From Anastatus disparis (Eukaryota > Arthropoda > Insecta > Hymenoptera > Eupelmidae), in the NCBI GenBank assembly GCA_017163975.1, contig JAFFSR010000136.1, positions 7,313,501 to 7,377,500 of the forward strand: DNA of 64,000 bases, given 5' to 3'. Below are positions 22,887 to 36,619 of the stretch, in pieces. Position 1 is the stretch's first letter. Each line of letters begins with the position of its first letter. The notes beneath the pieces are model-generated. The model did not search any database. It had not been told where the DNA came from and saw nothing but the letters and a program-made list of their open reading frames with translations. The position numbers and the translations under genes were made by a program.

Positions 22887-23769
22887 AAAATTAAAATAAA
22901 TCATAAATATTTCAATATATAATAATAAATTTAAAAAAATTTTTAAACATTATCAATATTATTAAAAATAAAAAAAATAAAATATTTAAAAATTAACTAA
23001 AATATTTAAAAGTTATGATTATTTAAAATTTATAAATCGAAATTTTAATAAATAAATAATTTAACTACTAACAACAATAAATAAAAAAAACATATTCATA
23101 ACTTTTATACAGGTAAATGTAATATAAGTAAGTATAAAATAATTTAAAATTATTTTATTTATTTATTTGTTATATAAATAACTAAATTTTAAATAAAATA
23201 TGATATAATGATCATGTAATAATTTCATTTACAATATCATAATAAATTTATAAATTTTAGTATGAATTTTTGATATATCTCATAAAATGTTTAAAATGAG
23301 AAAAAAGATATAAAAAAGGAATTATAACAAAATAATCCTATAAATCTTATAAAACTCAAAATCATTACGATATATCAAATAATATACTAAATTATCAACG
23401 AAACTAAAAAAAAATGATTTAAAAATTTAAAAATGATTTAAATGTTTAATATATAATTATATTTATAGCACAACTGGGGGTTGGCGAGCAGTAGGGGGGT
23501 ACCCCCCCTAGTATATATATATATATATGTTTATTTCAATTTCAACTTTTAACAGTACTGCATACACAATTTTAACTAACAAAAGTTTTGAAATCAATCA
23601 AGAAATTGTCAAGTAATTTTGTATTTCATTAATTTTTTTTTAATAATATAAAAATGATAAAATACATATAAACGAAATGGTTTATTATTTGAAATTATTA
23701 TTTATTAATGATATATATGATCCCTGTTATTATTATATGAATTTAAATTCTTATTGTTTGTATTGTAAC

Positions 23770-23980
23770 TATGGCATTATACTATACTTTTGAAAAAAAA
23801 TTTTCAAGTGGTCAATCTAGAAATATTTTAGATATTAAATTAAACTATCAAAATTGTATTATCGATTTTTTATTATTTGTTTTCAAATATTCCGAAATAT
23901 TTTAAATCTTATTTGAAATTTATAAAGTTACTTGCCAGGCTCATTGGTAAATATTTTATGGTGCTAATATAAGCTAAAAA
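23770..23980. repeat. Dispersed repeat, inverse copy of 27935-28065
   Basis: The inverse of this stretch contains GAGCCTGGCAAGTAACTTTA and AATACAATTTTGATAG, matching 27935-28065 (GGGCCTGGCAAGTAATTTTA and AATACAATTTTGTTAG). The element is unidentified. Confidence 0.5.
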
Positions 23981-24226
23981 GTTTATAACATTTGTATTTT
24001 TTAAATTTTATAGTACAATTTTTAAAAAGATAATTCAGAAGTAAATGTCATAGAATTATTATCATGTTTTAATTTTAAATACATACTGAAAAGGTGATGG
24101 AATATTTGTTGCTCTTATTTAATTAAACTCTTTCTTCTTCAAATTTGGTAAAAAAATTATTCCAAAATTGAATGACCGACATAACGGATACTTCAATGGC
24201 TGTCAATTTTTGTAATACAATTAAAA

Positions 24227-24765
24227 TTAGGTTATGCTAAGCTTACATACGTAAAAATTATTATTATAAATGTGATAATGAATTGATAAATAGTAAAATG
24301 TATAATTAAGTTTCTGTACGTTACAAAAAAGCATCCATTTTAAATGTTCATTTAAATAATTCATCAAAATATTAATATAAAGCACTCGTGATGACGGTCT
24401 GTCACATACCATATGTTTGTGTGCTTTATGTTGTCGCAACAGCTTTACGTTGTGGTACAAAAATTCTACCAAAATTGAAAAACTATTTACGCAAATTCAG
24501 AGTATAGCGCATCAGCTTTTTTAATGTGATTGGTTATGTTTTTTGACACAATCGTTCTACCATCGCCTTTTCAGTATAGAGCGATACTTCGCGCTCTCGA
24601 CACCTTCACATAAAAGAAACGCAAATTTTTGTGAGCGGAAGTTGGCGATGTTTATATTAATGATTTTATTTAAAAAATAAAACTATGACTCAATAATTAT
24701 AATTTAATTATTTATCAATGATTTTTATTATTAAATTCTCAATCAAATATTTTATATAAAACTAG
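24227..24765. other. Unique sequence, no gene seen
   Basis: There is a small hairpin GAGCGATACTTCGCGCTC at about 24580-24597 and otherwise nothing recognisable. An open stretch on the minus strand at 24227-24472 lacks gene-like features. Confidence 0.4.
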
Positions 24766-25195
24766 CTCGCCACAGCAGGCTCGCACCTCCGTCCTTTCAG
24801 AGCTTCGCTTCGCTTTTTGCATATAAACTGAAAAAAATTTTAGCGTTCTGCTGCCCTTTTGTGAATAGAACATCACTATTGAAAAACAAGACAACCGTAA
24901 GTCTTGTCACGAGGCAGAATTTGTTTTAAGACGAAAGAGAGCACCACCCCTCCTCAGTGTTTACCGCAAATGTGTGCTTTTTTTCTAAATATAGTGGCGC
25001 TCTCATCGCAAACGATAACGGCTGCTTCTAACTAAGCCGTGTTTTCGCTTTGATGAGGGCAAATTTTGGCGGGCACACGAAGCTAGCAATGCTCCTTCAT
25101 TTTCGACCTAACAAAGGTAGCATAAGTCCTAGAATTTTTTCAGTGCAAGGCACGACCGAAAACGCTCGCGCTTCGCGCTCGATATTTGATATTTA
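24766..25195. repeat. GC-richer block with small palindromes
   Basis: The block begins ACTAGCTCGCCACAGCAGGC and ends GCTCGCGCTTCGCGCTCG. It has short hairpins (AGCTTCGCTTCGCT, AAGACAACCGTAAGTCTT) and stands out sharply from its AT-rich surroundings. It may be a transposon; no coding frame was found. Confidence 0.4.
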
Positions 25196-25506
25196 AAAAA
25201 TATTAAAACAAATTATTTACGAACACAAAAGCATTAAAAGTTAATCTTATTTCTTTTTTTCATTGTATTTTTTACCGTAACTTTCAACAAGAGGTTTGAA
25301 TTTATTGTATTTATTTGAAAAAACAAATTTATAATTATTTAAATTTTTCTTGTGGATTAAGTTGATTGATTTCGAAAAATTTATGTTATGTGAAAAAGAT
25401 ATATTTTCATTAATTTATACTTTTTAAAGTTTTGGCTAGGATAATCTATTAAAAGCTAAAAAAAAAAATTATTTTATAGTTCAGTAGCTTAAAAGTAAAG
25501 TTTTGT

Positions 25507-26078
25507 GTAAAGTTTTTATTTGATCTGAATCATTCTGACGGGGGATGATTTAAAACAATAATACAAATAAATGTTGGCAGTTTAAAAAAAAATAGTTCGA
25601 CCGGTTTTAAAACAGTTATCCCTTCAGAAGTTGAAGAAATGATTTTTTGGTGATAACTTGAAAAAAACGAATTTTTAAAAAAAGTATATAAAATAAAATT
25701 TATAGAAAAAAATAAGATACATCGTTTTAATATTATATATATATTTTTTTAAATAATATTTATCAAATTATCATTAAAAAGCTTTCAATTTCAACATTTT
25801 TCGTGAACAATTTGAAAAATACTAACTTTAGAGAAAAATGTATGATATAAAAAAGATTTATTTTTTTATATTCTATAACTTTTATTTTATATACTTTTAA
25901 AAAAAAAACCGTATTTTTCAAGTTATTACCAGAAATCCATTTTATTGACCATTTAAAAGGCGCCTATTTAAAAACGCTTCCAACGATTTTTTTCAAAATA
26001 GGAACGTTTACTTGTGTTATTATATAAAATAATTCTCCGTTTTAATTATTCAGATCGGATAAAAACTCGTCGAGAAAA
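25507..26078. mobile_element. Foldback MITE, arms AAGTTTTTATTTGATCTGAA
   Basis: Arms start GTAAAGTTTTTATTTGATCTG and end with ATTCAGATCGGATAAAAACT. Inner parts also mirror (GATAACTTGAAAAA; AAAGTATATAAAATAAAA). The arms are diverged, so the element is old, and it has no coding sequence. The stretch 26079-26425 holds nothing recognised. Confidence 0.6.
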
Positions 26079-26425
26079 TTCATAAACTTGATTTCTCACA
26101 CGCATACATCCATACATACATTTTAAGGAAGCCTCGCAATAGTCTTATTTTGCTATAAAAATAAGTTTTTTTATCATAAAATAACATATTTTAAAGGGTT
26201 ACATCTTTCGTGATGTCGAAAATATAAGGCACTTCCGTATAGCGGTCATGCCTAAAAATTTTAGTAAATCAAATTTCTTTTTCGCCAATGATATGATTCT
26301 ATTCAATGCACCAATCACGTTCTTAATATAAAATACTTCACAACATCCGTCCATCATTTTTTTAAAAGAAGATAATCAAAATTAGCATTGTTTTTTTGGA
26401 TCATGGACAAAGTTTTAAAAATCCT

Positions 26426-27183
26426 TTAATTGCTCTCTCATAGAGAAAGCATTGTATCAATAAAAAATTTTTTTTCCATTTTTTCATTAATTTGTGCATA
26501 TTTGGACTCGGGGAGTTGAAAAAAGTGGTTTCCAGAAAATGTCTGTATGTATGTATGTGTGTGTGTATTCATTTAACCAATTGGATCTCGAAAACTACTG
26601 GGTTTGCTTCAAATTTTGCATAAAATTAATTTTTTTGTCTAACTTAAGGGGAAGCTATTGAGAATCGGGGTTCTTAGCGTAGTTTTAATTTCACACTGAT
26701 AGAAATGATTTCTTGAGGCAAGTGGAATCCACTAGTAGTTAGTAGAAAGTATTCTTGTTATTCTCACTAATATATTTCCACTTGGGGAAAGAATAAAATT
26801 TACTTGTTTTCAAGTGTTCTTATGTCTAGTAGAAAAATGCTTGACGACCTAATTTTTACATGGGCTTTTAATATTCTATTCCCAAGTGGATTTTTTTATT
26901 TGAAGTATTTAATAATTTATCTTAACATATTAAAGAAGGACGTAAAAAAATGCCGTGTAATAATGTTGCGTTATATAAGCGAAAATACAATCAGTCAGAT
27001 TTCCTCTCCAGACTAGTGGATTTCTCTTAGCGGGAAGCGATTTTTATTCCTACTACAAGAACGGCGTCGTTTGTAAGAATGCATAATTCTACTAGCGTCT
27101 AGTAGATTTCTCTTTGCGTGGGGAAACTCTAATCAAGTGGACTTTTCGTTTCCCCGCCAGAAATAATTTGTCAGTGCAGTCAT
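26426..27183 (+). mobile_element. HINE-like element, copy 2 (5' part only), cut by a CACTG MITE
   Basis: It starts GCTCTCTCATAGAGAAAGCA and carries the conserved GAAAAAGTGGTTTCCAGAAA and a short TG tract near 26550. The CACTG MITE at 26694-27176 interrupts it. After about seven more bases the family sequence is lost at the TTAA element. The 3' subterminal repeat and stem-loop are missing. Confidence 0.65.
26694..27176. mobile_element. CACTG-ended MITE, TSD CA
   Basis: It begins CACTGATAGAAATGATTTCT and ends CAGAAATAATTTGTCAGTG, and is flanked by CA on both sides. The interior has several AAGTGGA and CTAGTGGA motifs. This is a subfamily distinct from 13279-13611. An open stretch at 26804-27016 is not considered a gene. 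Confidence 0.7.
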
Positions 27184-27187
27184 TTAA

Positions 27188-27386
27188 CCCTTAACAGTCA
27201 CTGTGGGTCCAAGGGACCCAAGCCCCTTTTTTACCTCGAATACTGCCCAGTAAATTAGAAAAAATGAGACTTATAGCGACATCTTACGGTAGTTTAGGAG
27301 TTGAACTTTAAGTACTGGAAGGTTTAATTAGAATTGGTTTGTTAGTGGGAGACTTACAACCATCCGAAGTAGACGTCCCGAAAGTG
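27188..27386. mobile_element. Possible piggyBac-type MITE between TTAA sites
   Basis: TTAA occurs at 27184-27187 and 27387-27390. The left end is CCCTTAACAG and the right end, inverted, is CACTTTCGGG. CCC-type ends next to TTAA suggest piggyBac, but the inverted repeat is weak. A (GT)n tract follows at 27399-27426. Confidence 0.4.
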
Positions 27387-27514
27387 TTAAGTTTACCGGT
27401 GTGTGTGTGTGTGTGTGTGTGTGTGTATTTTCTGTATAATATATTATTTAATGATGTAATTTATTATAGGGATTAATTTGAATGTAGATGTCATCTTATT
27501 GAAAACAAAATTTT

Positions 27515-27820
27515 ATTTGTTTTATAACATAGTTTTATATATCGTTGCTTCTTTTTATTATCAATTATTAGCATATTTAGCAAAAAAATTCCTGTAAATT
27601 TACAAATTGGAAATAGCAAATAATATAGTTAAACATTAAGTAATATATTAAATGTTCAATCAGTAAATTTGTTTTATAGTATTTTTTTATATTTCGTTGC
27701 TTCTTTTTATTATTAATTATTAGCATAATTGGTAAAAAATTCCTATAAAATTATAAATTGCAAATAGCAAATTGTATAGTTAAAAATTAAGTAATACATT
27801 AAATGTTTAATCAGTAAAAA
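27515..27820. repeat. Two tandem copies of a roughly 152-bp unit
   Basis: CGTTGCTTCTTTTTATTAT at about 27543 recurs 152 bp later, as do GCAAATAGCAAA-like and TTAAATGTTYAATCAGTAAA segments. The sequence is AT-rich and non-coding, and the copies differ by about one base in eight. Confidence 0.65.
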
Positions 27821-28204
27821 ATTTTTATCAAATTAAAATAAAATTGTTTAATCAATTAATTTTATATTATTTGTATTTCACCTATTATCATTTCTGGTTC
27901 AAATGTTAAAACATACATTCATTAAGCATTTCACCAATAAAATATTTATCCACGGGCCTGGCAAGTAATTTTATAAATATTTAATAAGATTTAAAAAAAT
28001 TCAGAATACTTTTGAATAAATGATAAAAAAAGATAACAATAAGTAATACAATTTTGTTAGTGAAATTCAATGGTTATTTATAAAGAAACGATTTTGAAAA
28101 ATCTTTTGTTAAAAATTATAATAAGATACCATAGTATAGTTATATGTTAAATTATATTATTATACCATAATTCCATTTATTCAAATACTATTAATAATGT
28201 TAAT

Positions 28205-28687
28205 TTATTTAATTTATTTTTGTAACGTCCTATATATAGGCTTAAGGTGTGAGTGTATTTATTGTATGAGTGTTGGCTGAATGGTTAGTGAGTGAGAGTT
28301 TTTATTTGATTTTATTCTTGACTGCGTTTCATGCTATTGCGTACGCTTGTTATTTTATTTTATTATGTATTAAATTTAATTCTTTTAAATTTTAATATTG
28401 TGACTGATAGATATTGTATGACTGATTTTTATTTATATGATTATTTTTATTTATATTGCGTGTATTTTATGATTACTTGGTGATATCACTTTTATTTATT
28501 TTAGTTTGTGACTTACTTATTCAGTATTATTAGATTTAGTGACTGACTGTGATATTAATTGTGCAATATTTACATTTACATATATATTTATACTTTTTGT
28601 GCAATATTTATTGTTTCTATATTTACAAATTGTATTACACGTTTTTGTACTCTTTTACAAAATAAAATAATATCTATCTATCTATCA
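28205..28687 (+). mobile_element. Possible LINE 3' end with (ATCT)n tail
   Basis: This U-rich, GTGACTGAT-rich stretch runs into TTTTACAAAATAAAATAATA followed by ATCTATCTATCTATC, a typical simple tail at a LINE insertion. No ORF2 coding sequence precedes it, which would fit a short 5'-truncated copy. The identity of the family is not known. Confidence 0.4.
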
Positions 28688-28998
28688 AATTGGAATTAAA
28701 AATACTTAATTGAAGAACAAATTTTTGAAAAAGGCTAAATTATTCAACATTTATAACGAAATGAAAATTAAGGTAAAATTTAAATATTTTGCATATTTAC
28801 AACTGAGTATTGTTAACTATTTTTGTTATCTTACTATTTTTGAACTTAAGTTTTTTGAAAAGTATATAAAATATATTGATAGTTCAACACTTGTACGTAT
28901 GTAAGGTAGACGCAAATTTAAAAAAAAAATTTTACTTTGAATGCAATGCACTCTTCTTATTAGCTTTTTAAAGATAATTTAAATTATTGTTATAACTG

Positions 28999-29232
28999 CA
29001 CTGACAGAAATGTTATCTAGAGGCAAACAGAATATACTTGGTTCTAGTATAAATATGTTTGTTTTACGTCCTAGCATAAATCCACTTGAAGGTAACATAA
29101 TATCTTTGCAGTAAAAACTGCAATTTTGATTCAAACATTTAGTTACTTGCATCTAATAGATTTAGTTTTCCATCTTAAGGATACATCAATAAGGAGTCAT
29201 CCACTTGCTGTGAGATAACTTTTCTATCAGTG
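28999..29232. mobile_element. CACTG-ended MITE, subfamily CACTGACAGAAATG, TSD TG
   Basis: The ends CACTGACAGAAATGTTATCT and GTGAGATAACTTTTCTATCAGTG-like inverse bound 234 bp, flanked by TG. The same subfamily occurs at 48206-48964 and, truncated, at 49077-49226. Confidence 0.75.
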
Positions 29233-29407
29233 TGCTATTATAACTTTGCGAAATCTCTGTTTTATTTCATTTTTGTAGTGAAATTTTTCTTGTCTGTGGT
29301 CATTTTTACTTTGAGTTTACATGTTCATGGCAAATATTCAATTAATAAATACTCTTAATAGAGAAAAAGTATGATTTTTCACACCATCTTTGATGATATC
29401 TTTTCTT

Positions 29408-31428
<2,021 letters not shown>

Positions 31429-31599
31429 CTGTATTATTAAGGCATACTTACTTTCTATTTTTAAATTGATGAACACATGGTTTAATTTTTTTGCCAAAAT
31501 AAAATATAAAAATAAATCAAAGTAAAATTTATTAATTTATTATATATTTTAAAGATTTATAAAAAAGTTACATGATTCTTATACAGCTTTTATGCTGTA

Positions 31600-33637
31600 C
31601 ACTGATAGAAATCGGCTCTTAAAGCAAGTAGAATCCACTTGCCGCTAACAGAAATTCTTCTAGTTTTACGTCCTAATAGCGATCTGCTTAAATCAAGCAT
31701 AAAATCTGTTTGCTACAATCCACTAGCCACAAGTAGATATAAAAAAAAAGGAAAATCCACTTGCAGTTTAGTGGATTTCAGTTTGATATAAACATACATC
31801 CACTAAATGCAAATGGATTTCATGTTGAATCAAACAGATACTCTACGTGAAGGAAAAAACATCCATTTTCCGAAATAATAGATTTCTACTTCCATTAAGT
31901 GGGTATCATGTTGATTCAAATAGATCACACTCAAATCGAATGTTCTTCTTGCTTCAAGAGCGAACATCAGAGTGTAAATTAAAAAGTTATCATGTTACTG
32001 AAAATATGGATGTCGATATTATGCATGACATATTAAATGGTATTTGTAGATACGACATGACTTTACTTTTAAGGGATATTATTACAAATGAAAATATAAC
32101 TCTTTATGTATTGAACGATAAAATTATACAGTTTACATAAAAATGATAGACCTGGTTCTATTTCACAATCACAAATAAATAATATTAATATTAGTATGTA
32201 TGCACCAGAAATGTTGACACTTATTTTATACCTTCCTTTGGTAATCGGTGATCTTATTTTGGAAGACTCGCTAATTTGGAAATAGTTTTTAATCATGAGA
32301 AAACTGATCGACATTTTGATATCTGAAAGAATTCAAATTAACTTAAAAAGGCATGTGGAATTATTGATAGAAGAGTATTTAACCCTTAGATTAGAATTAT
32401 TTCCTGATGAAACATTAAAACCAAAGCATCACTATTTTTTGCACTATACACTTTTATTAGCAAAAATGGGTCCAATTATAAACACGTGGTGTATGAGATT
32501 TGAAGCATATCATAAAAAATTAAATCCTTATGGTCATAATACAAAAAACAAAATTAATTTACCATTGTCTCTTGCTATAAAATCTCAATCATCATTGGCT
32601 CATGATTTCTTGACAAATAAAAGTTTTGAAGAATCAATAATTTATGGTCCTATTAAGAAAATGACGTCATGGAATATTCTATCTAATTATCAAGAATTTT
32701 ATCCTGTATTAACAAAAAATTTTCAATTGATAAAGATTTAAATATTGTAAGCTGGATAAAAATAAACGGTTGGGAATATAGGCCTAATTTGTTCATTTTG
32801 TATGAAAATTCCGATGTTTTACCAAAATTTGCAGAAATTTTTCATATAATAAGATGTTATGATTCAGATAAAATATTTTTAATTTGTAAAATATGGTATT
32901 GTTTGGGATTTAATGAACATTTAGATGTTTATTTGATTAAAACTGATGACCAATACGATTTATGTAATAATATAAATTTAATTAATCAGCATCCATATAT
33001 AAACAAATAGCTCTAAGAAGCGGAGAGACATATATTATATGTAATATTTAAAAAAAAAATGAATCAATAATTTTAAAATGCAGAATATTGTATAAAATAA
33101 AGTAATTAAAAAAATTTTTTTGTGTCAATTGTGTAAAAGCCTTTTGTTTATCTCCAAAATTTATTTAAATTTTTTTAACTTTATTATTATTTTATTTAAC
33201 TTTTTAATTGTTCTTACAAAAAAATAGAAAAAATTTTATAACGATATCACCATAATTAATAAATATTTATTTGATTAAAAGTTTTCATAAATATTTTATT
33301 GATAAAAGTTAATTATATTTTCGTAGGAAACGTGTTATCTATTTTATATATTTATTTACTTGTAGTTAGTAGATATCTATTAAATTAATTTACTTCAATG
33401 AAATGGATATTCACTTGCGACTAGTGGATGAATCAAATATATATCCACTTGCATTTAGTCGATATCTATTTAATAAATCTGTTTCAATCAAATATATATC
33501 CACTTGCGGTAAGTAGATTCAAAGGAAACAGATTTTATGCTTAATTCAAGCAGATTGTTATTAGGACGTAAAACAACAAGAATTTCTGCCAGCGGCAAGT
33601 GGATTCCACTTGCTTCAAGAGCCGATTTCTCTCAGTG
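31600..33637 (+). mobile_element. CACTG-ended transposon carrying transposase remnants
   Basis: CACTGATAGAAATCGGCTCT at 31600 and CCGATTTCTCTCAGTG at 33622-33637 bound 2.0 kb. The left 370 bp and right 300 bp are the same AAGTGGAT-rich subterminal sequences found in the MITEs. Between them lie broken reading frames of a transposase (31974-33010). This makes it the likely relative of the autonomous source of the MITEs. The flanking dinucleotides are TA and CA, so no clean target duplication is visible. Confidence 0.75.
31974..33010 (+). pseudogene. Transposase remnant, probably CACTA/CMC-like
   Basis: The frames read YHVTENMDVDIMHDILNGIC, then EMLTLILYLPLVIGDLI, then LKPKHHYFLHYTLLLAKMGP, then INTWCMRFEAYHKK, ending near 33010. 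The MHD-x-L-x-G and KHH-FLHY...M-RFEA-HK motifs are familiar from animal transposon proteins annotated around CACTA-type elements; that assignment is from memory and not certain. Breaks near 32140 and 32290 and the loss of the N-terminal half show it is dead. Position inside CACTG ends supports the call. Confidence 0.6.
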
Positions 33638-33829
33638 CAGGGGCCCTCGTGTTCAAAGAAATCTTATGTTCTCGCATACTCAGTATTTTGTAGTTTTCAG
33701 CATATTTGATTTCGTGCTTTTAATTGTAGATATAAATTTTTTTTAAGGAGTAACACAAAATCATTCATCGCGAGAATACTCTCATGAAATATTTTTACCG
33801 TAAAAATATATTTTCTCTACACAGTGGAA

Positions 33830-34050
33830 TAGTATATTATGCACCTAGGGAGGTAAAATAAAGGACAGGCCATAGCACGAGGGAATTGACACCCGAGGCG
33901 AAGCCAAGTGTGGTAAACTCGTGCTATGGGTTGTCCATTTTACCTTCCGTGGTGCATATACGATTTTTTTCAACAGTGAGGCTAAAATTAGCACTTTTCG
34001 TTTTCCGTGCCGGGAGCAAAAGTGGTATTTTTAGCCCACTGTTGAAAAAA
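33830..34050. repeat. Paired foldback locus 3 (TAGTATATTATG...)
   Basis: Foldback one (33830-33962) has arms TAGTATATTATGCACCTAGG and GGCCATAGCACGAG with a centre containing CCCGAGGCGAAGCC. Foldback two (33963-34050) has arms TTTTTTCAACAGTGAGGCTA and its inverse and ends in an A run. It has the same two-part plan as the loci at 17423 and 18794 but unrelated arm sequence. Confidence 0.65.
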
Positions 34051-34479
34051 AAAATTTGTAATTTGAACACACATAACTGTTACAGATGAAACACAAATTT
34101 TTTTGTGTTAAAATTTACAAATTTTTTTTGTGTAATTTTCGAAGTTAAAATTTTAACATAAAAATCCATGAATAATACAAAATTTTGAATAATAAAATTT
34201 GTAAATTTTACAAATTTATTTGTGTTAAAATATAATGATTGAAATGATGATTAGATATTAAATAGACTTTCTCGTATTTCTTTCTGTTAATATATTTAAA
34301 AAAAGAGAAAGATAAAGAAATATAAGAAAAAGGATAAAATGATGGATGTTGGCGTGGATCAATAAAATCATAAACAAACTAAATTCATTTGACAATATTA
34401 CATTGTCGTTTAAAGGCGAACGTAAACGAATGATTACGAAAAGAGCCGTTCATTTTTGAATATGAGTATATCATAGAAA

Positions 34480-34675
34480 TAGAGCCGGTTAGTGGTTCAG
34501 TTGGCAGAGCCTTGGATTCGTAATCTCGGGGTTCTGAGTTCAAATCCCGCTCTCGGCAACCGATTGATAGAAGTACCACTGTACGTTACATGTGCTTTGT
34601 TCACAAACACACTTACGAGTTCCATCGCTGATTAGCATCACAAATAGCGTAGATATAGCGACGTTAAAGAAGAAA
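34480..34675 (+). mobile_element. tRNA-derived SINE (second family)
   Basis: The head reads like a worn tRNA: A-box-like TGGTTCAGTTGG at about 34493, an anticodon-loop-like TTCGTAA, and a B box GTTCAAATCCC at about 34538. Acceptor and T stems do not pair fully, so it is not a working tRNA gene. The body ends GATATAGCGACGTTAAAGAA followed by A-rich sequence. This head differs from that of the SINE at 6039. Confidence 0.65.
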
Positions 34676-34702
34676 AATAAAGTATACAAATTTTTGGACT
34701 TA

Positions 34703-35215
34703 CAAGGAGAGTCCATGACATTTGAGTCTCAGATTTTCTTCTAACTTTAAGATATTTTTTCTTATATAAAATTATGAAAAAAGCCTTATTCCATGACATT
34801 TGGGTGACATGACATCTCGGATTTTCTCCTGACATTGAGATATTTTTTCTTATATAAAATTTTGAAAAAAGCCTTATTCCTAAGGTGCAACTCTCGATTT
34901 TTGCCGAGTTATCAGCAGATGTCTAAATTTTTAAAAATTGCATTTTTTTATGGTTATACATTTTTCGAAGTACTTATTCTAGAAAACTTTTATTTTATCA
35001 CGTAAGATCTCATATGAGTTCTCATATGAGATCTTGTTTCATTTTCAATCGTGAGAACTCACGTGAGATCTCATGTCATTTTTTTCAGTAGGGTATTGCT
35101 AATAACTTGGCAAAAATCGAGAGTTGCACCTTAGGAATAAGGCTTTTTTCATAATTTTATATAAGAAAAAATATCTCAATGTCAGGAGAAAATCCGAGAT
35201 GTCATGGAATCCTTG
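34703..35215. mobile_element. PIF/Harbinger-like foldback MITE, TIR CAAGGAGAGTCCATGACAT, TSD TTA
   Basis: Ends CAAGGAGAGTCCATGACAT and an inverse with small differences bound 513 bp, flanked by TTA. Motif TTATATAAAATTATGAAAAA and relatives appear three times, as in 9035-9645. An internal direct duplication of about 85 bp (34718 and 34793) lies in the left arm. Confidence 0.75.
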
Positions 35216-35848
35216 TTAGCAGAAATTAATATTTACAAACTAAAATTTACCTTGCATTTAAGGCATTTTTATTGCATAAAATAACAATAATGCTAATATA
35301 TAATTATTAAAAGTATAAGATTATTTGAACAACTAGGTACACACATGTTTGTAAAAATAACAAACTCCATGTGTTAATTCTACAAAAATTTTTGTGTTGA
35401 TTTTAAAAGTTCACAGAAATTTTTAAATTACAAAAACTTTTATGTTGATTTTACAAACATGTTTGTAAAATTTGACACAAAAATTTTTGTATAAAAAAAA
35501 ATTTGACGAATTACACAAAATTTTTTACTGTGTAATATCAGCTATTTAATTCAGAAAAAATAACAATTTTATTATTTATTTATGTTGAAAATAAGTGCAC
35601 ACCTTATGTTAGTTTACTGCTGAGACTTGAGCCCTCTCTGTATCACCTTCTTGTCTTTACAGGTTTAGTTTACGTTGCTAAGCGAGTCTTCTGTTCTCGT
35701 TGCGACTTCGATATGTAACGACATGTTTTTAGTTTTAGCATTAGGAAGAGTGGATAAGTTTTCTTTAAACGCGAGCGTTATTGACTGAAATATTTAGTGT
35801 CTTTAATTTATTAATCTTTATATAATAAATTTAATAACTTAAATTGTT

Positions 35849-36370
35849 GTGCACTTCATTTTCATCATAAACCTACATATCCTCAACAATTTAACTTATA
35901 AATTATTTGTAACGATTCCGATAACAAATTGCGAATCTAAAAGGTCGTTTTCCATTCTGAAACGAATTAAAAATGTTTATGGATCAATGAAACTAGACAG
36001 ACACTTATCTGCTTTGGCGACATTGGTTATAATGGTGAAAAACATTTTAAGATCATTAGATTTTGGTAACTTGATTCAAGAATTTGCTTATACAAAATGT
36101 AAAAAAAGATTATTTTATTAAATTTGATCAATAACTAAATAAATTATTCTTTTTTAATAATATATTTTATATCCGTAAGTTTTCTGTAATCTTCGATCTC
36201 CTACTCCCAGCTTTTCATCTCTAAAAAAAAAGCTTTTCTCTCTTTTTAATTTATTTATTATAAATACAAGTTTTTTAAGCAATTTTTTACAACTAAAATA
36301 AAATTGTTTTTTCAAAGGGGCCTCGTGATACCTATAGTCCCAGGCCTCACAACACCTAAATCCGGCTCTG
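35849..36370 (+). pseudogene. C-terminal fragment of a hAT transposase with its 3' TIR
   Basis: Open codons at 35849-36121 read TIPITNCESKRSFSILKRIK, LSALATLVIMV and LRSLDFGNLIQEFA, the hAT dimerisation region. The element end follows: CCCAGGCCTCACAACACC and CCTAAATCCGGCTCTG at 36355-36370, a common hAT terminus (inverse CAGAGCCGGATTTAGG). The 5' portion of the element is missing. It is a different hAT lineage from 5350-6655. Confidence 0.75.
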
Positions 36371-36459
36371 GTGCAAAATCAAAGGAAATAGGAATTATCG
36401 ATTATATATTCATAATTTTATAGTTTCCCATACTTACTACAATAGCATAAAATTATCTA

Positions 36460-36619
36460 CTCAACTTGGGCTCATAAAGGATACATGTAACCTTGACTAA
36501 TTATTTGTAGCTTAAACGGCAGTCAGTCTCGGGCACGCAAGCGCAATCTAGACAGGCTACTGCTCAAACTACAAACATTAGTCTCACTCATATTTATCCT
36601 TCGTACACCTATGTTGAGT
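36460..36619. repeat. Foldback repeat X, copy 2
   Basis: It matches 18251-18380, with arms CTCAACTTGGGCTCAT...TATGTTGAG. The centre carries an extra GC-richer piece (GTCTCGGGCACGCAAGCG). It directly follows the hAT end. Confidence 0.6.

Larger units (their letters stand above)
21311..23511 (+). mobile_element. Decayed Helitron, TC...CTAG ends
   Basis: The left end reads TCTCCCTATATTATATAG directly after an A, and the right end reads CTAG directly before a T, as expected for insertion between A and T. A hairpin GGGGGGTACCCCCC precedes CTAG (23495-23511). C-rich runs near 21353-21500 lie next to the 5' end. There are no terminal inverted repeats and no target duplication. A helicase remnant lies inside at 22017-22347. 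At 2.2 kb it is an internal-deletion derivative. Confidence 0.8.
34060..35540. repeat. Possible transposon bounded by ACACAAATTTTTTTGTGT-like motifs
   Basis: Dense motifs of the form ACACAAA-TTTTT-TGTGT and TTTGTAAATTTTACAAA occur at 34080-34230 and again at 35335-35530. They may be subterminal repeats of one element that later received the SINE at 34480 and the MITE at 34703. The ends were not pinned down. Confidence 0.35.

Noticed and set aside
34480..34560. A tRNA gene with a CGT-type anticodon
   Set aside because: Acceptor and T stems do not pair well, and a SINE-like body and tail follow. I call it a SINE head.
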